A stretch of 64,000 nucleotides of DNA from the NCBI GenBank assembly GCA_002205965.3, contig NADL03000212.1:28353-92352 (forward strand), written 5' to 3'. Made by a program: the position numbers and the translations under genes. Below are positions 1 through 10,838 of this stretch, one piece after another. The stretch's first letter is position 1. Each line of letters starts with the position of its first letter. The notes beneath the pieces were generated by a model, which worked only from the letters and a program-made list of their open reading frames with translations, did not search any database and had not been told where the DNA came from. Source of the DNA: Kappaphycus alvarezii. Lineage: Eukaryota; Rhodophyta; Florideophyceae; Gigartinales; Solieriaceae.

Positions 1-1377
1 TATTAAAATGCATAGATAATACCAGTGCTAATTAATGGCGTGCGCCAACGTTTGCCAGTAGAATGTCCAGTGTCCTTAGAAAACTTTTCAAAAGTCTGGG
101 AGCAATTTTTATTCTTTGATTTGCTGTTTTAATGACCCTGGCGGTGCCCATGTGATATTGAATAGCCTAAATGTTGAAAATAAGTATTCAAATTTCTTCG
201 TATCCTGACAGACTGCATTAGTCGCTGGGAAGTTTACCACAACCGTTCTTGTAAAATTTTTTGATGCTGCAGCAATGAGGTTGACAGCTACTTCAAAGTG
301 TATCTCAAATATTCAGCAGTAGAATGGAACCTTTCTATCCATTACTGACAGCAGTGGAAACCATTTATCTGTTTGGAAGAATATTTAAATGGAGCAAAAT
401 GGAAGTCTCATTTTCTGTAACAGATAAGCTGGCCTATACCCAGTTAACTTGTATAAGCCCGGAATAATGCCTGTTTTAATATTCGGAAAATAATGATACT
501 CTCTGAAGTGATTGTATATGTGTCACTAGTTTTTGAAGCGAGCTGGTGTAAGCTTACACGGTAAGAGGCTAGAAATATGGATACATCAAAATAGACAATT
601 GTACTCAGTCCCGCCACCAGGCGACCAACGTTGGAAATTATTGCCGCTGTGGTGTGACTTTAAGTCAGTAGTTCCTCAGCCTTCCATATGCATCCACTAC
701 CGTTACGGCATTTTTACTTGCGACGTCGCTTAGCAACACGTTAAACTCGGGGTGCAAGCCTACGATAGTAGAGGATGATACAGGAAGAATTATATCTCTG
801 GCATAATTTGCGATAAAATCGTTGATACGAAAAATACATTTTGTGTGAATTAATTTTTCGATCACTCCGAGAGTTATTCTTAACCTGTTCTCTTTAAAGT
901 AATCGTCCCAACTTTTCTTTCAAAAAAAGTCGTAACTTTTTTTCCCTGCATGATTCTAAATTCCCTGAACCCTTCCAACGACTCCATTTTCTATTTTCTA
1001 TTTGAAAATTTTTTATCTCCTTTCGAAGAAAACACTTTCTTTTTGATACCTGCTTTGTCCTCCAAAATCAGTTTTGGTATTTCATCAAGAAAATTTTGTA
1101 ATTTTAGCGAAGGAATACAAATTCAAAGCTACATCATCGCCCCGTATTTTTTAATCTCGACTAAAACCGTGGAAAAACATCTAAATATTCCGCTGCTGAA
1201 AGTCCCGTAGCAACCTATTAAACGCAGAATCCCTGACATCAACCAAGCCACCAGATTACCCCGAAATTGCATTTTTCCTATAGACATATATTTCCTCCTA
1301 ATATACCCCATAATCGAGAAATCAACAAGATCCCGCGTGTCTCATTAACGTTCTGGATGAGATAGACAACCGGATAA
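1..1377. other. AT-rich stretch without recognised gene
   Basis: I see no coding similarity, RNA gene or clear repeat here. The few short open frames have no recognisable motifs and overlap on both strands, which is typical of chance frames in AT-rich DNA. Confidence 0.5.
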
Positions 1378-1990
1378 TTAAACATGGAAGATGAAAGTCG
1401 AAAGATAGACGGGTAACCCGTCTAGCTTGGAGTCATTCATCAAATGGTGGACGAAGCAAGAGATGAAGAGGAGATGAAGGACGCCGAGGAGACGGATGCG
1501 GATGCGGGTGGATCTGAAGATGAAAAAAACTGGGTGGACTTCTGCGATCCATAGAAATACAATCAAGGCTGGTCTCTGCAGAGAAAAGAGGGGAGTATGA
1601 AAGTGTTATACTAATTGCAGAACGTCTGTTTTGGAGACGAAGAGGATGAAAAGAGTTTTAATGAGAAAATAGAGAACCTCAAAATGTCTGAGAAGCAAAT
1701 TTATCATTTTGGGTCGTTCGAAAGAATCGATACTACCTGAATTTGAGGCACGCTTTTGGGGGGCTTTTTTTGGATTTGAACTCAAATATGGAGATTTGGG
1801 GGGTTATATTTACATATAAATAGTTAAGGTATCTACTCTTTACCCCTCTCGTCCACAAGATTCTATCAGATGCGTTTGATTCTACTGAATATGTTTTTCA
1901 GGCTTTAGAATTAGCCTAAACGTATATGTAAGCTGAGTGAACCGCTTTCTCTAGGACGGAAAAAACAAATTGGGAGACCATCAAAAGAGC
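1378..1990 (+). repeat. Degenerate long LTR relic with acidic reading frame
   Basis: The stretch from about 1444 to 1554 encodes a short acidic peptide (MVDEARDEEEMKDAEE...) that resembles the acidic middle of the LTR-encoded protein at 36909..37506. At about 1900-1950 the sequence reads ctttagaattagcctaaacgt followed by atatgtaagctgagtgaacc, matching the TATA and start region of the long LTRs (ggggtagccaaaagtctatataagctgagtaaact). Order and orientation of the two parts agree with the intact copies. No TG or CA ends or target duplications can be placed, so this is an old copy. The borders are approximate. Confidence 0.5.
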
Positions 1991-2821
1991 TTACCCAAAT
2001 AAGTAAGTAGTGTTCAGTCAGCTTTCAGCTTAAGATGCTTTATGTTACGCTATACACTGAGTATAATTGATAGAGTCTGCCCCTTCCGTACTCAATATTA
2101 GCACCTTGGCCCTTCGTTTTACACAACTCTTCAATTTGGCTCACTTATACTGTATATGTACTGTTTTCCTTTGCAATACCTCCGTTTTAGCCTTACTGGT
2201 GCTGAAAATCTCATTCCGCCGTTTGGTTCATATCATAGTGACTTTTTTCTCTTTTTTCTGCTTCAAACGCTGTTTTGAGTGAGAATAGCGAGCTAAAATT
2301 GCGAAAAAATTAGTAGTAAGATGCAAAGAGACCTAATGAAGTGATGTCGAGAAAATCAGGGGCGCAAATATACCCAACTTAGCTAATACCTGTTTTGGTA
2401 TGATGATGTCCTTTTCGAGGTTCAACAACTTCTTGCATTACTTTATCTTCAGATCACTGAAAAATTGATAGACTCTATTTCCGTGACACCGAGTACCCTT
2501 TCGCTAGTTTGAAAGTAGTGAGAGAGGTCTTACGGTAGGTTTTATTTACATGAAATATTTTAATCGCAAAATGCGTCAACTTAGGGTAGCTTAAGCCCGA
2601 AAAGATAGGATCTTCTTGTTTTCAGCATGCATACAGAAGTAGCTGATTTGTTCGCGTTAAAAAATAGGCTTGAAATTTAGGAGATTATGGCGTGTTAAAC
2701 ACGTGTGCAGTCTGTAGTGTTCATGGGTGTGGGCTTTTGGAAAAGTTACGGATAGATCTATTGTAACTCCGAAGATTAAATCATACGAAGGTCCACTCAT
2801 TGGGTAATAGAGGCTCTTCAA
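1991..2821. other. Stretch without recognised gene
   Basis: Mixed-composition DNA with no convincing reading frame or repeat that I could match elsewhere in the window. It probably contains more of the eroded element whose leader begins to be recognisable at about 2822. Confidence 0.4.
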
Positions 2822-3690
2822 GTGGTGGTCCCAAGAACCCGCCTCGTCCATCGACTTCGAGAACCCCGATCGTCCAACTCAGCCCCGAGGAGCCCTAGAC
2901 ACCGACGCCGACTTGCCAATATCTTGTCTTACCACGAGCACTTTGAGTGGCACGTCCCCTTGTTATGGTCGAAGAGCATCACACCCCTTTTCGATCGTTT
3001 GCCCTACCCCAATTGACCGGTCCTCGATCCTTACTCACGGTCTCGAAGAAGCCATCGCGGACGACCCTCTCGAACACGTCAAGGTCCCTGAAACGTTTAA
3101 GGACTCCTCCAAGATGGCTTCAAATACTGCCGGACGCTGCCTCTGCTTCGATCCAAAGGGTGATAAACCATCGAATCCGAGAGGCAATACCCAAGAAAAG
3201 ACCGCAGGTGAACAAGAATCACAATTCCTCTCCGTTTCAGTGTCGTCATTGCCAAGTAGCCTGCTCCGATCGCGTTCAGTACTTCGAACACCTCCATTCC
3301 CATCGTTACTACCGCCGTACAAGCAATTTGTACAAGTGCAAGGACTACAGTATTGAGGTTTTCAGTGAACAAAAGCCTTGTCCGCCATCAAAACGGGGCT
3401 TAACATCGACTAACAGTCAGGGGTCACAGCAAGTATCTTTATTTTCCATTAAACTTGCTTGTTTTTGAGTAACAAATTTATTTCTCAATCGACTTCGTGT
3501 GTGTTTTGTGTTCACCCTTCCACTGTGATTGCAGGCTTCTCTATGCTGCCCCCAGATCCTTGTACTAGGACGTAGAATTATAAGTCCGTATCGACATCAC
3601 GACCTAGACAGAACAACCACCGCAAAGCAGGAATCGGACGAAGGACTACTGTGACGCCCCCGACGTGACTGACGTCAGACCTTACGTCAG
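2822..3690 (+). pseudogene. Relic of Gypsy C-type leader with C2H2 zinc-finger frame
   Basis: The frame at 2947..3468 contains ILPDAASASIQR...NHRIR followed by PFQCRHCQVACSDRVQYFEH, which matches the zinc-finger leader protein of Gypsy C (ILPDAASIVIQR...NHRIR, then FHCRHCQVTC). The first finger keeps its CxxC pair; the second has decayed (YKCKDYSIEVFS). Downstream the noncoding sequence also matches Gypsy C: the cgacttcgt...tgtgttca block at about 3486-3510 and the palindrome TGACGTCA at 3670..3677 followed by acgtcagag. The relic therefore carries the coding and noncoding parts of the leader in the same order as the copies at 53.7-54.6 kb. No gag follows; a non-LTR fragment starts at about 3849. 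Confidence 0.7.
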
Positions 3691-3724
3691 AGAGGGTACT
3701 TTGTGTAAGGGTACTTTTTGTAAG

Positions 3725-3797
3725 TGCCCCTGGCGGACTTGAACCCGCCACTACTTCATCAGGAGCTGCTTACCCTTAACCACTAGGTCACAAGGAC
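3725..3797 (-). tRNA. tRNA-like sequence (probable pseudo-tRNA) antisense to the leader relic
   Basis: Read on the minus strand this 73-nt stretch has a 7-bp acceptor helix (GTCCTTG with CAGGGGC, two G-U pairs), a D-arm with the A-box-like TGACCTAGTGGTTA, and a T-arm with the B-box-like GGTTCAAGTCC. The anticodon stem does not pair well and the T loop has one base too many, so I assign no anticodon and treat it as a pseudogene or tRNA-derived module. It sits directly after the conserved ...TTACGTCAGAG block of a Gypsy leader, where Gypsy C has a different antisense tRNA-like sequence. Confidence 0.5.
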
Positions 3798-3848
3798 CGT
3801 AATTTGAGGGTTGAAGGAGAGCCAATTAGGTTATAAATCACAATTTTT

Positions 3849-4335
3849 CAAAAATCACGCCGCCTCGGGTGGTGTCGCGTCGACTCCTCCCGCCCTCCGA
3901 TAACCCTACACAGGCCCCTGATTTCGAATTTCAACCGCTGGCCTTTGATTCCTTGGGTTCCCCTCCCCCCGAAACCGTCCGCTTCATAGAGGGACTGGTG
4001 CCTCGCATTACTGACAAATTCCACACGTCGACAGGAGTTATCCGCAATCGGATTTTTAGGCGCATTAGTAGCACAATCTAGTCGTCGAGTGCACAATCTA
4101 TTGAATCGTGTATGCCGCTGCACGTGGCCGACGTGGACCACCCGGTTAGCCCATAGCTAGCAGTATAGTCGGATCCTGCAGCGGACACCCGTTCTACTGA
4201 TGCCATAAAGTTACCACCAACGCCCTGTCGCGAGCACCGATGCTCATGGACGATGAAGTACATCCGGTTAGATCTTAACCGTATAGTTAGGACGTGCGCA
4301 GTCCCCAGTAGATACTGAACGCGTTAAACTTCTTC
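3849..4335 (+). pseudogene. 3' end fragment of non-LTR family 1 (REL endonuclease C-terminus)
   Basis: The frame at 3869..4081 (FQPLAFDSLGSPPPETVRFI) matches the C-terminal part of the REL endonuclease at 17003..17860 (FRPLALNSLGAPSPGTIAFI). The untranslated tail also matches, from the gaagtacatcc/gttagatcttaacc block to acgcgttaaacttctt at about 4335 and again at 17915, which defines the shared 3' end of this family. Everything upstream is missing, as in 5'-truncated products of target-primed reverse transcription. A second copy appears to begin immediately after this end. Confidence 0.75.
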
Positions 4336-5805
4336 TCGAATCTCCATCATGCCTCCCGACTCCCCCAAATCCCATGACTTCCCCCCCCCTTCCCGCGGCC
4401 GCCGCGCCCTCTCCGTCTCTTGCGCGGCCGTCCTCTCCGCCCGCATAGACCGGGCAGACACCCTCCCCCCGGATGCGCGCGCCGTACGCGGTCGTCTCAT
4501 CCCGTCTTTCACCCCGCCCATCCTCCCCCTCCACGGTGCGTCCGTTACCATCGGTACAGCTCCCCGAAATCGACCCCGCTATTGGCCACAATATTCTCAA
4601 TCTCCCGAAGGCGCGCCATCTGATTGGCCAGCGGGAAGATTCTTCCCAGGCCGACCTTTCCCGCGCCAGCGCCCTCCTTGCCACCGTCATCGACAACCCC
4701 TGTCGGTTCGACCCCCCGCACGGGCGAGCCGGAACCCGTTCGCCCGCCTGCCTCCGACCTCCTCCACGTGGGATTCGCCCCGTTCACTACGTCCTCCTTC
4801 CCATCTTTTGACACAGCCCACTACCAGCTCTGTTTGGCCGCCGCCCTTGCCAAGACAAACCTGCCCCCCTTCGTCCTAGTCCCGTACGTCGGGAAATTGT
4901 TCTGCCTTTACTTTCCAGCCCCGGGCCCGCCCTGAAGTTTTCAACGTCCTCGCTCATCTTCGTCTCACGTATCCGGACCTGCACGTCTCGCCGCTTACGC
5001 TCATGCAGCACTGCTCCACACTGGATATCTCTGCCGCCCAAGATGTGGCCACTCTCCTCTAACGTGAAGCGGCTCGCCTGGTGAGCCCCAAACTGCGCTC
5101 GTGGGTAGCCCCCCACATCCGCAGCCCCACGGCGACCGCCTCCGACACGCGATGCCCGCCTAATTGCTGAGGCGCGCCGGGCGCCGCCCGACCCACGGCA
5201 ATCCCGCCCGCAGACCCGCTCAAACACCGGCTGAAAATCCCGTCAAACCGAATGCCCCGGCCCCGCACAAGCCCCAAAACGCCCCAACGGGGGCAAAACC
5301 TCCTCCCCCCCTGCCGCTCTCCGCCCCGCCGCTCGACACTCACCCGACCTCGCACTCCGCTCCCCGGGCTCTTCCCCGTCGGTGTCAAAACGCCGATGCC
5401 CCGCGACCGAAGAAGCCTAGGCGTCGGAGTTCCTCATGGTGCTCAACGCACCACCGGCGCCCAGGGCCGTTCTCCCTCCCACCGTCGCCTCCGCGGCAAC
5501 GATGGGTAAGGAGTCCGCATTGCACGTTCCCATGCAGCCATTGATGGCTGGCGTACAAGGTGTGGAGGAGCCCCACCATCAGCCAAGAGGCCAGTCGGCC
5601 TAACTCCGCTCCTCCCCACAATGGAATCGGTCCACTCCATGGAATCGGATCCCACGCCGCATGATACATCGGCGTCATTACCCTTGCCCACTCCCCTGGA
5701 AATCCTCTCTACACCCTACCAAGACAGGGATATCTTCCAAGATATTCCCGCTCCCTGCCTCACTCAATTTATCCTCCTGTTTATCAAGTTGGTGAAAGCT
5801 GCGGC
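4336..5805 (+). pseudogene. 5' coding region of a non-LTR family 1 element (frameshifted)
   Basis: A C-rich region starts 13 nt upstream of an ATG at 4349 and is open in overlapping frames to about 5800. I read the most protein-like path as several frames joined by indels: a proline/arginine-rich start, a segment with DPAIGHNILNLPKARHLIG, one with FDTAHYQLCLAAALAKTNLP, a basic Pro-rich stretch (PRPKKPRRRS), and CLTQFILLFIKLVKAAAS just before the Gypsy A insertion. Removing Gypsy A continues this as AAS-ARGEDATQRAFLHLHM, and removing the next insertion continues it into LPTAVLRRCLRG, a path reminiscent of N-terminal parts of REL-type reverse transcriptase proteins. Its function is not recognised; placement before the RT is from context. 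Confidence 0.55.
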
Positions 5806-5810
5806 GAGTG

Positions 5811-6532
5811 TGATATGGGGTAAATCGGCGGGGGAAGAGATCTTCAGAACCAATTACCCTGAGAAGGAGGTGTTCCGAGCAACAAAAGTGCTACCGTGGT
5901 ATTGTTGAACGAACAAAAGGGAGTGTATATAGAAGAGAGTTGAGAAAGCTACAAGCAAGTATAAAAGGGGCAGGGTCTACCACCGACGCTCTGCGACTAG
6001 CGTAAGAAAAAGTTTTCTTGTATCTGAAGTTGACTCTCAACTTCCTACTACTCGGGGCTTGGCTTGAAGTTGTCTGCCAACTTGCTTTACCTCCACTAAG
6101 GGAAGCAGTTTACTCGGCTTATATAGACTTTTGGCTACCCCAAAAGTCTCAAACAAACATACTAATAACCATAAAATGCTTTCACGGTAATCGTGTGAAC
6201 CAGAGAGACTATTAGAAGATATTTCCTCAAGGTAAATATCTAGGTGCCATACCCATGCCAGCCACCCATCGGCCAGGGGTGGGAATTGATGTGGCCATTA
6301 TATAGACCTTTCAGAGCTACTTGTAGTATCACCCACAACCTGGAACTGTACTGACATCTACTATGACAGCGTGTCCTAAAATGAAAAAATCAACCGATGA
6401 ATTTGCCACACTCACCCAAATTAAAAATATCTTGCAAATTCAAAAACTGTAAAAATATCTTCCCAATTCCGATACTGTATACAATCATGGTCCTCATCTA
6501 GATTTTTTTCGTGTGCGAATTTGCGCACATCA
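5811..6532 (-). repeat. 3' LTR of Gypsy A
   Basis: On the element strand it runs TGATGTGCGC...CCATATCA. A TATA motif lies in agtctatataagccgag (about 6112-6127 on the plus strand), and a second one (ggtctatataatggcc) lies upstream at about 6290-6305. On the element strand the purine-rich stretch GAGCGAGAGGGCG directly before the LTR (6533..6545) is the likely polypurine tract. Near-identity to the other LTR implies recent insertion. Confidence 0.93.
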
Positions 6533-6565
6533 CGCCCTCTCGCTCAAGACGAACGTCCCGACTCG

Positions 6566-8849
6566 TCACTGCTCTTCTTCTGCTTCCGTTAGTGTTCGCT
6601 GTCTTATTGATAAAATGTATGGTCTCTCAAACGGGTACGGATGCAACTGATTACCAATATGATGCTCTAAAAAGTAGGTTCGCATTACTGGTACCTCACT
6701 TTGTAGCATAGCCTCATATATTGGTTTGATAACATCGAGGTGGGGTTGAATACATTCTTCTTCCGTGACTCTTCCGAATCTTCCAAGAGTGAAAAAATAT
6801 ATGTGATATGCAAACTCTTCTGGAAGATGCCGGAGGAATGGATGCGATAAGAAAAGAAGACGCGCATCATCAAGAACGAATCTTCGTAAGATAAGTGCGG
6901 TCCATGTAGCGCCCTAAAACATAAACAGATGCTTATCATGAAATAAGAAATGACCTGCGCATCGTTCGCATCCTCGGAGATATTGCGCAGCCAAAAAGAT
7001 AATCTTCTTCTTCCGACTGTATGCTGTGCATGGTTGTGAAGGAGAGCTAGAGATGAAGTTGTGGTGGACGGTCCCGATGAATGGCCGCGACCAGCTCCTG
7101 ACGTACTGGGACCTGCACGAGGTCCTCTCGGGGGACGACCGGAACCTCTTCTGGGCGGGTTGTTGTCTCCTGAAGGTCCTCCTCTGGTCATCATCACTGC
7201 TTCAGGAGGATCCTCGCCGCCTCCAACGTTCCCAATTTGTGGCGGAGAAACGTAAGGTTCCCATAGAGGATACGGGACCAGCCTGTATTCCATATCCGGG
7301 GGTAAGGCGTAACCTCTCAGTCGCACGTCTTGGTTGTTCTTGAGAAATACGTAAATTGGACGGATAATATTCAGATACGTTTGCGACAAGTCTCCAGCAG
7401 CTACCATTCCATATCTTCCTATAGAGTAATGATATATTACCTCCACAAACTCTGGACCTGCTTCCGTGAACCTTCCGTTTTGGAATGAAAATAGAACTCT
7501 TATTAATAGTCGGAAATCTTCTTCAGGTAGCAATGGTCCGTTCAACGTACGAAAACATAGGCATATATTAATGTAGAAATGGATGATTACGTGGAGTTCG
7601 TAGTAGTCCCGCGTAACCGAGATGATCCATTCCCAGGCCCTTTTTCCTCCCATAGGAATCATTCTATAGTTAAAGATGAGTATGCCCCGTGGTTGCGCAT
7701 AGTCCTGTGTGAGAAGGAATTCTTCAGGCCTCTGATGGTAAGGGACCAGACGACGTGCATGGATGGCCCTCCTTGATCTCTTCCCTGAGCTTGAACAGAG
7801 CTGATAGTGCGGGTGTCTTTCCTCCGTGACGATGCAAGGGTTCGAGTACTTGGTTTGGAAGGCCGGCCACTTCACAGCCTGCTGCATTGCTTTTCCATGT
7901 ACTACAAGTACTTTAGAGCCAACTGAAAAGGTTCTGACTGCAGGTTCTGCATCCTTATTTCTTGTCTGTGTTAGCGCGCGGTGTGATCTCCAGCCTTCGG
8001 TGGCCAGTAGTTCAACTTCCCTACTCTCTTCATCGATAATATTTGTTTCCATGTCTCTCTGTAACATTCTAGGAGCCCTTCCGTACATTAGCTCGAATGG
8101 TGAGCGTCCATTTCTTCCTCTTCTTCGACGGTAGCCGTATAACACTTTTGGTAAGGCATCTTCCCACTGGATTTCATTCTCCACATAGTTTTCGATATTG
8201 CTCGTTTGATGGTTCCAACCATCCTCTCCGCTTTCCCGTTGGACATAGGAGCGTATGCGAGAACGGTCTTCAGCTGAATCCCTTTCTCTTCCAAAAAACG
8301 AAGCAGTGAAGTTGCAGTAAAACAAAGGGCGTTATCCGAGATGATCCTTTTTGGAAGACCAAACGGTTCAATTATTTCTTTTTCGATGAATCTCAGTACC
8401 ACCTCAGCATTTGCCTCCTCGACTGCAACTGCTATTGGCCATCCAGTAAGATGTTCCACCCCTATAAGGAGATATTTGTTTCCGGAAGAAGTTTCCTTGA
8501 ACGGGCCCGCGAAGTCAATTGAGAAGGTTTCAAAGAGACCGGAAACTGGAAAACTTAGAGTTGTCTTATACTTCCGTATTGGAGTGAATTTTTGGCAGTT
8601 GTCGCAGCTTTTCACGAAATTATAGACGTCCTTATGGATACCGGGCCACCAGAATCTCTCAGTTACGAATTTTTTGGTTGTTTCGAGATCCCAATGCCCT
8701 AGCTCATCATGGAAAGTCCTCAAGATCTTCATTCTTTCTTTCAAAGGGGCCACTAGTCGGGGACCGGCTTTAGTGTGCCGGAAAGTTTCCCATTCCACAA
8801 TGTAAAAGCCTTTTGATTCCTGCGTACCCAATTTCGTGTTCAAGATCAA
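6566..8849 (-). pseudogene. Integrase of Gypsy A with duplicated C-terminal domain (frameshifted)
   Basis: This is the pol C-terminal part in two main frames (8088..8849 and 6685..8325), then a last segment to a stop at 6566. It has the HHCC zinc-binding start (HDELGHWD...CDNC), the DD35E core (IDFAGPF, SDNALCF, NGKAERM) and a GPY/F-like region. A long extension follows with two related modules of about 115 residues separated by a Pro/Gly/Arg-rich linker. The core is broken near 8190, where B has one more base (ctccaacatag), and the extension near 6843. The extension should be read together with the longer B frame at 41567..43732. Confidence 0.88.
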
Positions 8850-10333
8850 CCTTTCTCATTTCTAGTCCATCGAGGAATTTGATCAGTCCGTGAATATTAG
8901 CTTCGTACTCGTTATCGTTCGGCAACTGCAACTCGGCGACTCCGACGATGTCCTCCGAAGCTTTTTCATTTGGAATCAGTGCGTCCCTCAAGCGGGATAG
9001 GTAATCGGCAGGCTGATTATTGCGTCCGGGTCTATACACAATTTCAAACCGATATTCTGCGAAAATGTCGAGCCATCGGGCCAAGCGGTGATGTACATCC
9101 TTCTTTTGGAATGCTGTTTTAAGTGCCTGGTGATCAGTTATCAAGACAAATTTCTCGAGTGATAAAAGGTATACGCGAAACTTTTTCAGCGCGAAGACGA
9201 CAGCTAGCGCTTCTTTCTCGCAGACTGAGTATCTCTTTTCCGCATCATTCAGAGTTCGGCTTGCGAATTGAACAGGGTGTAGTCTTCCGTTTTCATCTTT
9301 TTGGGACAAAACGGCACCCAAAGACCGTTCTGAGGCATCTGTCTCCACAACGAATGGTCTCTTGAAATCTGGGTACATGAGAACTGGGGGGACACATAGC
9401 TTATCTTTAAGCTCCTGAAATGCAGTTTCCATTTCCTTGTTCCAGTAAAATTTTCCGTTCTTCGTAGTGCTGGCATGTAACGGTGCTGCAGTCTTGGCGA
9501 AATCTTTGATAAATCTTCTGTAATATGAGGCCAGTCCTAAGAAGCTTCGGACCTCCGTCTTTGAAGCGGGCCTTGGTGCCAACTTTATTTTTTTCGTTTT
9601 CTCTGGATCCACTCTAATTCCCTCTTGGTCGACGATATGACCGAGTAATTGGATAGAAGTTTTCGCAAAGAAGCATTTGCTCAACTTAATTTTCAAGCTA
9701 TACTCCGATATCCTCTCCACAACTGTCTTGACGTGCGAGATGTGCTGATCCAATGTTTCTGAGAATATGACGACATCATCGATATAGACTCTTGCGAATG
9801 GAAGTCCTTTCAAAACCTCGTTCATCATTCTTTGGAATGTAGCTGGTGGCATTCATGAGACCAAAAGGCATCACTTCGAACCTGAACGTACCGGCTTTGC
9901 TGGTAAAGGTTGTTTTTTCCTTACATTTTTCATCCAATGGAATCTGCCAATAGCCAGTGTAAAGGTCAATTGAGGTGAAATATCTCCCGTCCTTCAGGTC
10001 CTCGAGGATCTCCTCCATGTTCGGAATCGGAAATCGATCGGGTATCATTCTCTGGTTCAGTTGTCGGTAATCGACGCAAAAACGCAGCTTTCCATCCTTC
10101 TTTGGTGCGACCACAACTGGAAACGACCATGGGGATGAAACTGGTCGAATAATATCATTTTTCAGCATACTTGTAACATTTTCTGAGATAAATTGGTCAT
10201 ATTTTGGCGGTTGACGTCTAGGCTTGTGGTAAATCGGTTGAGTGTCGGTAAGTTCGAACGAGTGAGTAACCGGTACACTTGCTTGTCTTAAATCTGAAAC
10301 GCTCCATGCAATTACTTCGGAAGATGTTAACAT
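8770..10333 (-). pseudogene. Reverse transcriptase and RNase H of Gypsy A (one frameshift)
   Basis: The RT fingers and palm are at 9776..10333 (LRFCVDYRQLNQR, SIDLYTGYWQIPL, FEVMPFGLMNA) and continue in a second frame at 8770..9852 (VYIDDVVIFSETL with the catalytic DD, then LLGHIVDQEGI). RNase H follows with its acidic residues (VVETDASERSLGAVLS, CEKEALAVVFALKKF, LITDHQALKTAF, QPADYLSRL). The frame changes near 9850, where A has an extra base (gctggtggcatt) compared with B (gctggtgcatt). Apart from this indel the enzyme looks complete, so one correction would restore the reading frame. Confidence 0.92.
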
Positions 10334-10344
10334 GTCGGATATTT

Positions 10345-10838
10345 TCAGTGAGGCGGGGCGGGAAGGTGCTGCACTTTTCCTTGGATTTCTGCCATTTGGC
10401 GCCCTTTTTCTTCTTGATCCTCAACCTCAATATTTTGAAGGACCTCTTCCGTCGTGCTCACATCTTCATATATGGAATTCGACGTATTCTTATTTTCTTT
10501 GCAAAGGTAATCTTCTTTCATGCTCCGAATTCTGTCCTTTGATTCGATATCATCGCAAAAAGAAACACATTCGGGTTTCAAACTTATCCTAGAATTCCAG
10601 TCGTCATCTGTTTCAAACCCGGAATCATAATCGTCCCATGCCATGTTCATTACCCCCGAGGGTACCCTTTTCCACTTCCGAAAGTGTTAGTTGGTTCCGA
10701 ATCTTCGCTGTCATAGCTAGAAGTGAAATCTTCACTGTCCGTTTCTTTTAAATCTTCAGGATGCGTGCTTTTGTCGAAATCCAGGGGCATCTTCACGGTT
10801 CTGCCGTCAATATTAACTGAAACCATTTGGTTGCCCAA
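10345..10838 (-). pseudogene. Acidic linker between protease and RT of Gypsy A
   Basis: Two minus-strand frames (10650..10838 and 10345..10650) encode an acidic, Ser-rich segment (LKETDSEDFTSSYDSEDSEP) and a Lys/Glu-rich segment (VLQNIEVEDQEEKGRQMAEI). The second joins the start of RT in the Gypsy B copy. The first overlaps the 3' end of the gag-protease frame in a different frame, so pol may be reached by ribosomal frameshifting; no slippery site was identified with confidence. No known domain is recognised. Confidence 0.55.

Noticed and set aside
3725-3797. Functional tRNA gene
   Set aside because: The anticodon stem does not pair and the T loop has an extra base; annotated as tRNA-like only.
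4349-5544. Long GC-rich frames on both strands as possible host genes
   Set aside because: They overlap in several frames of C-rich DNA, and their position between a family 1 3' end and its RT makes a frameshifted non-LTR 5' region the better explanation.
7026-8309. Plus-strand ORFs inside Gypsy A (and the same in Gypsy B)
   Set aside because: They are antisense shadows of the integrase frame; their repetition in both twins only reflects the duplication of the element.
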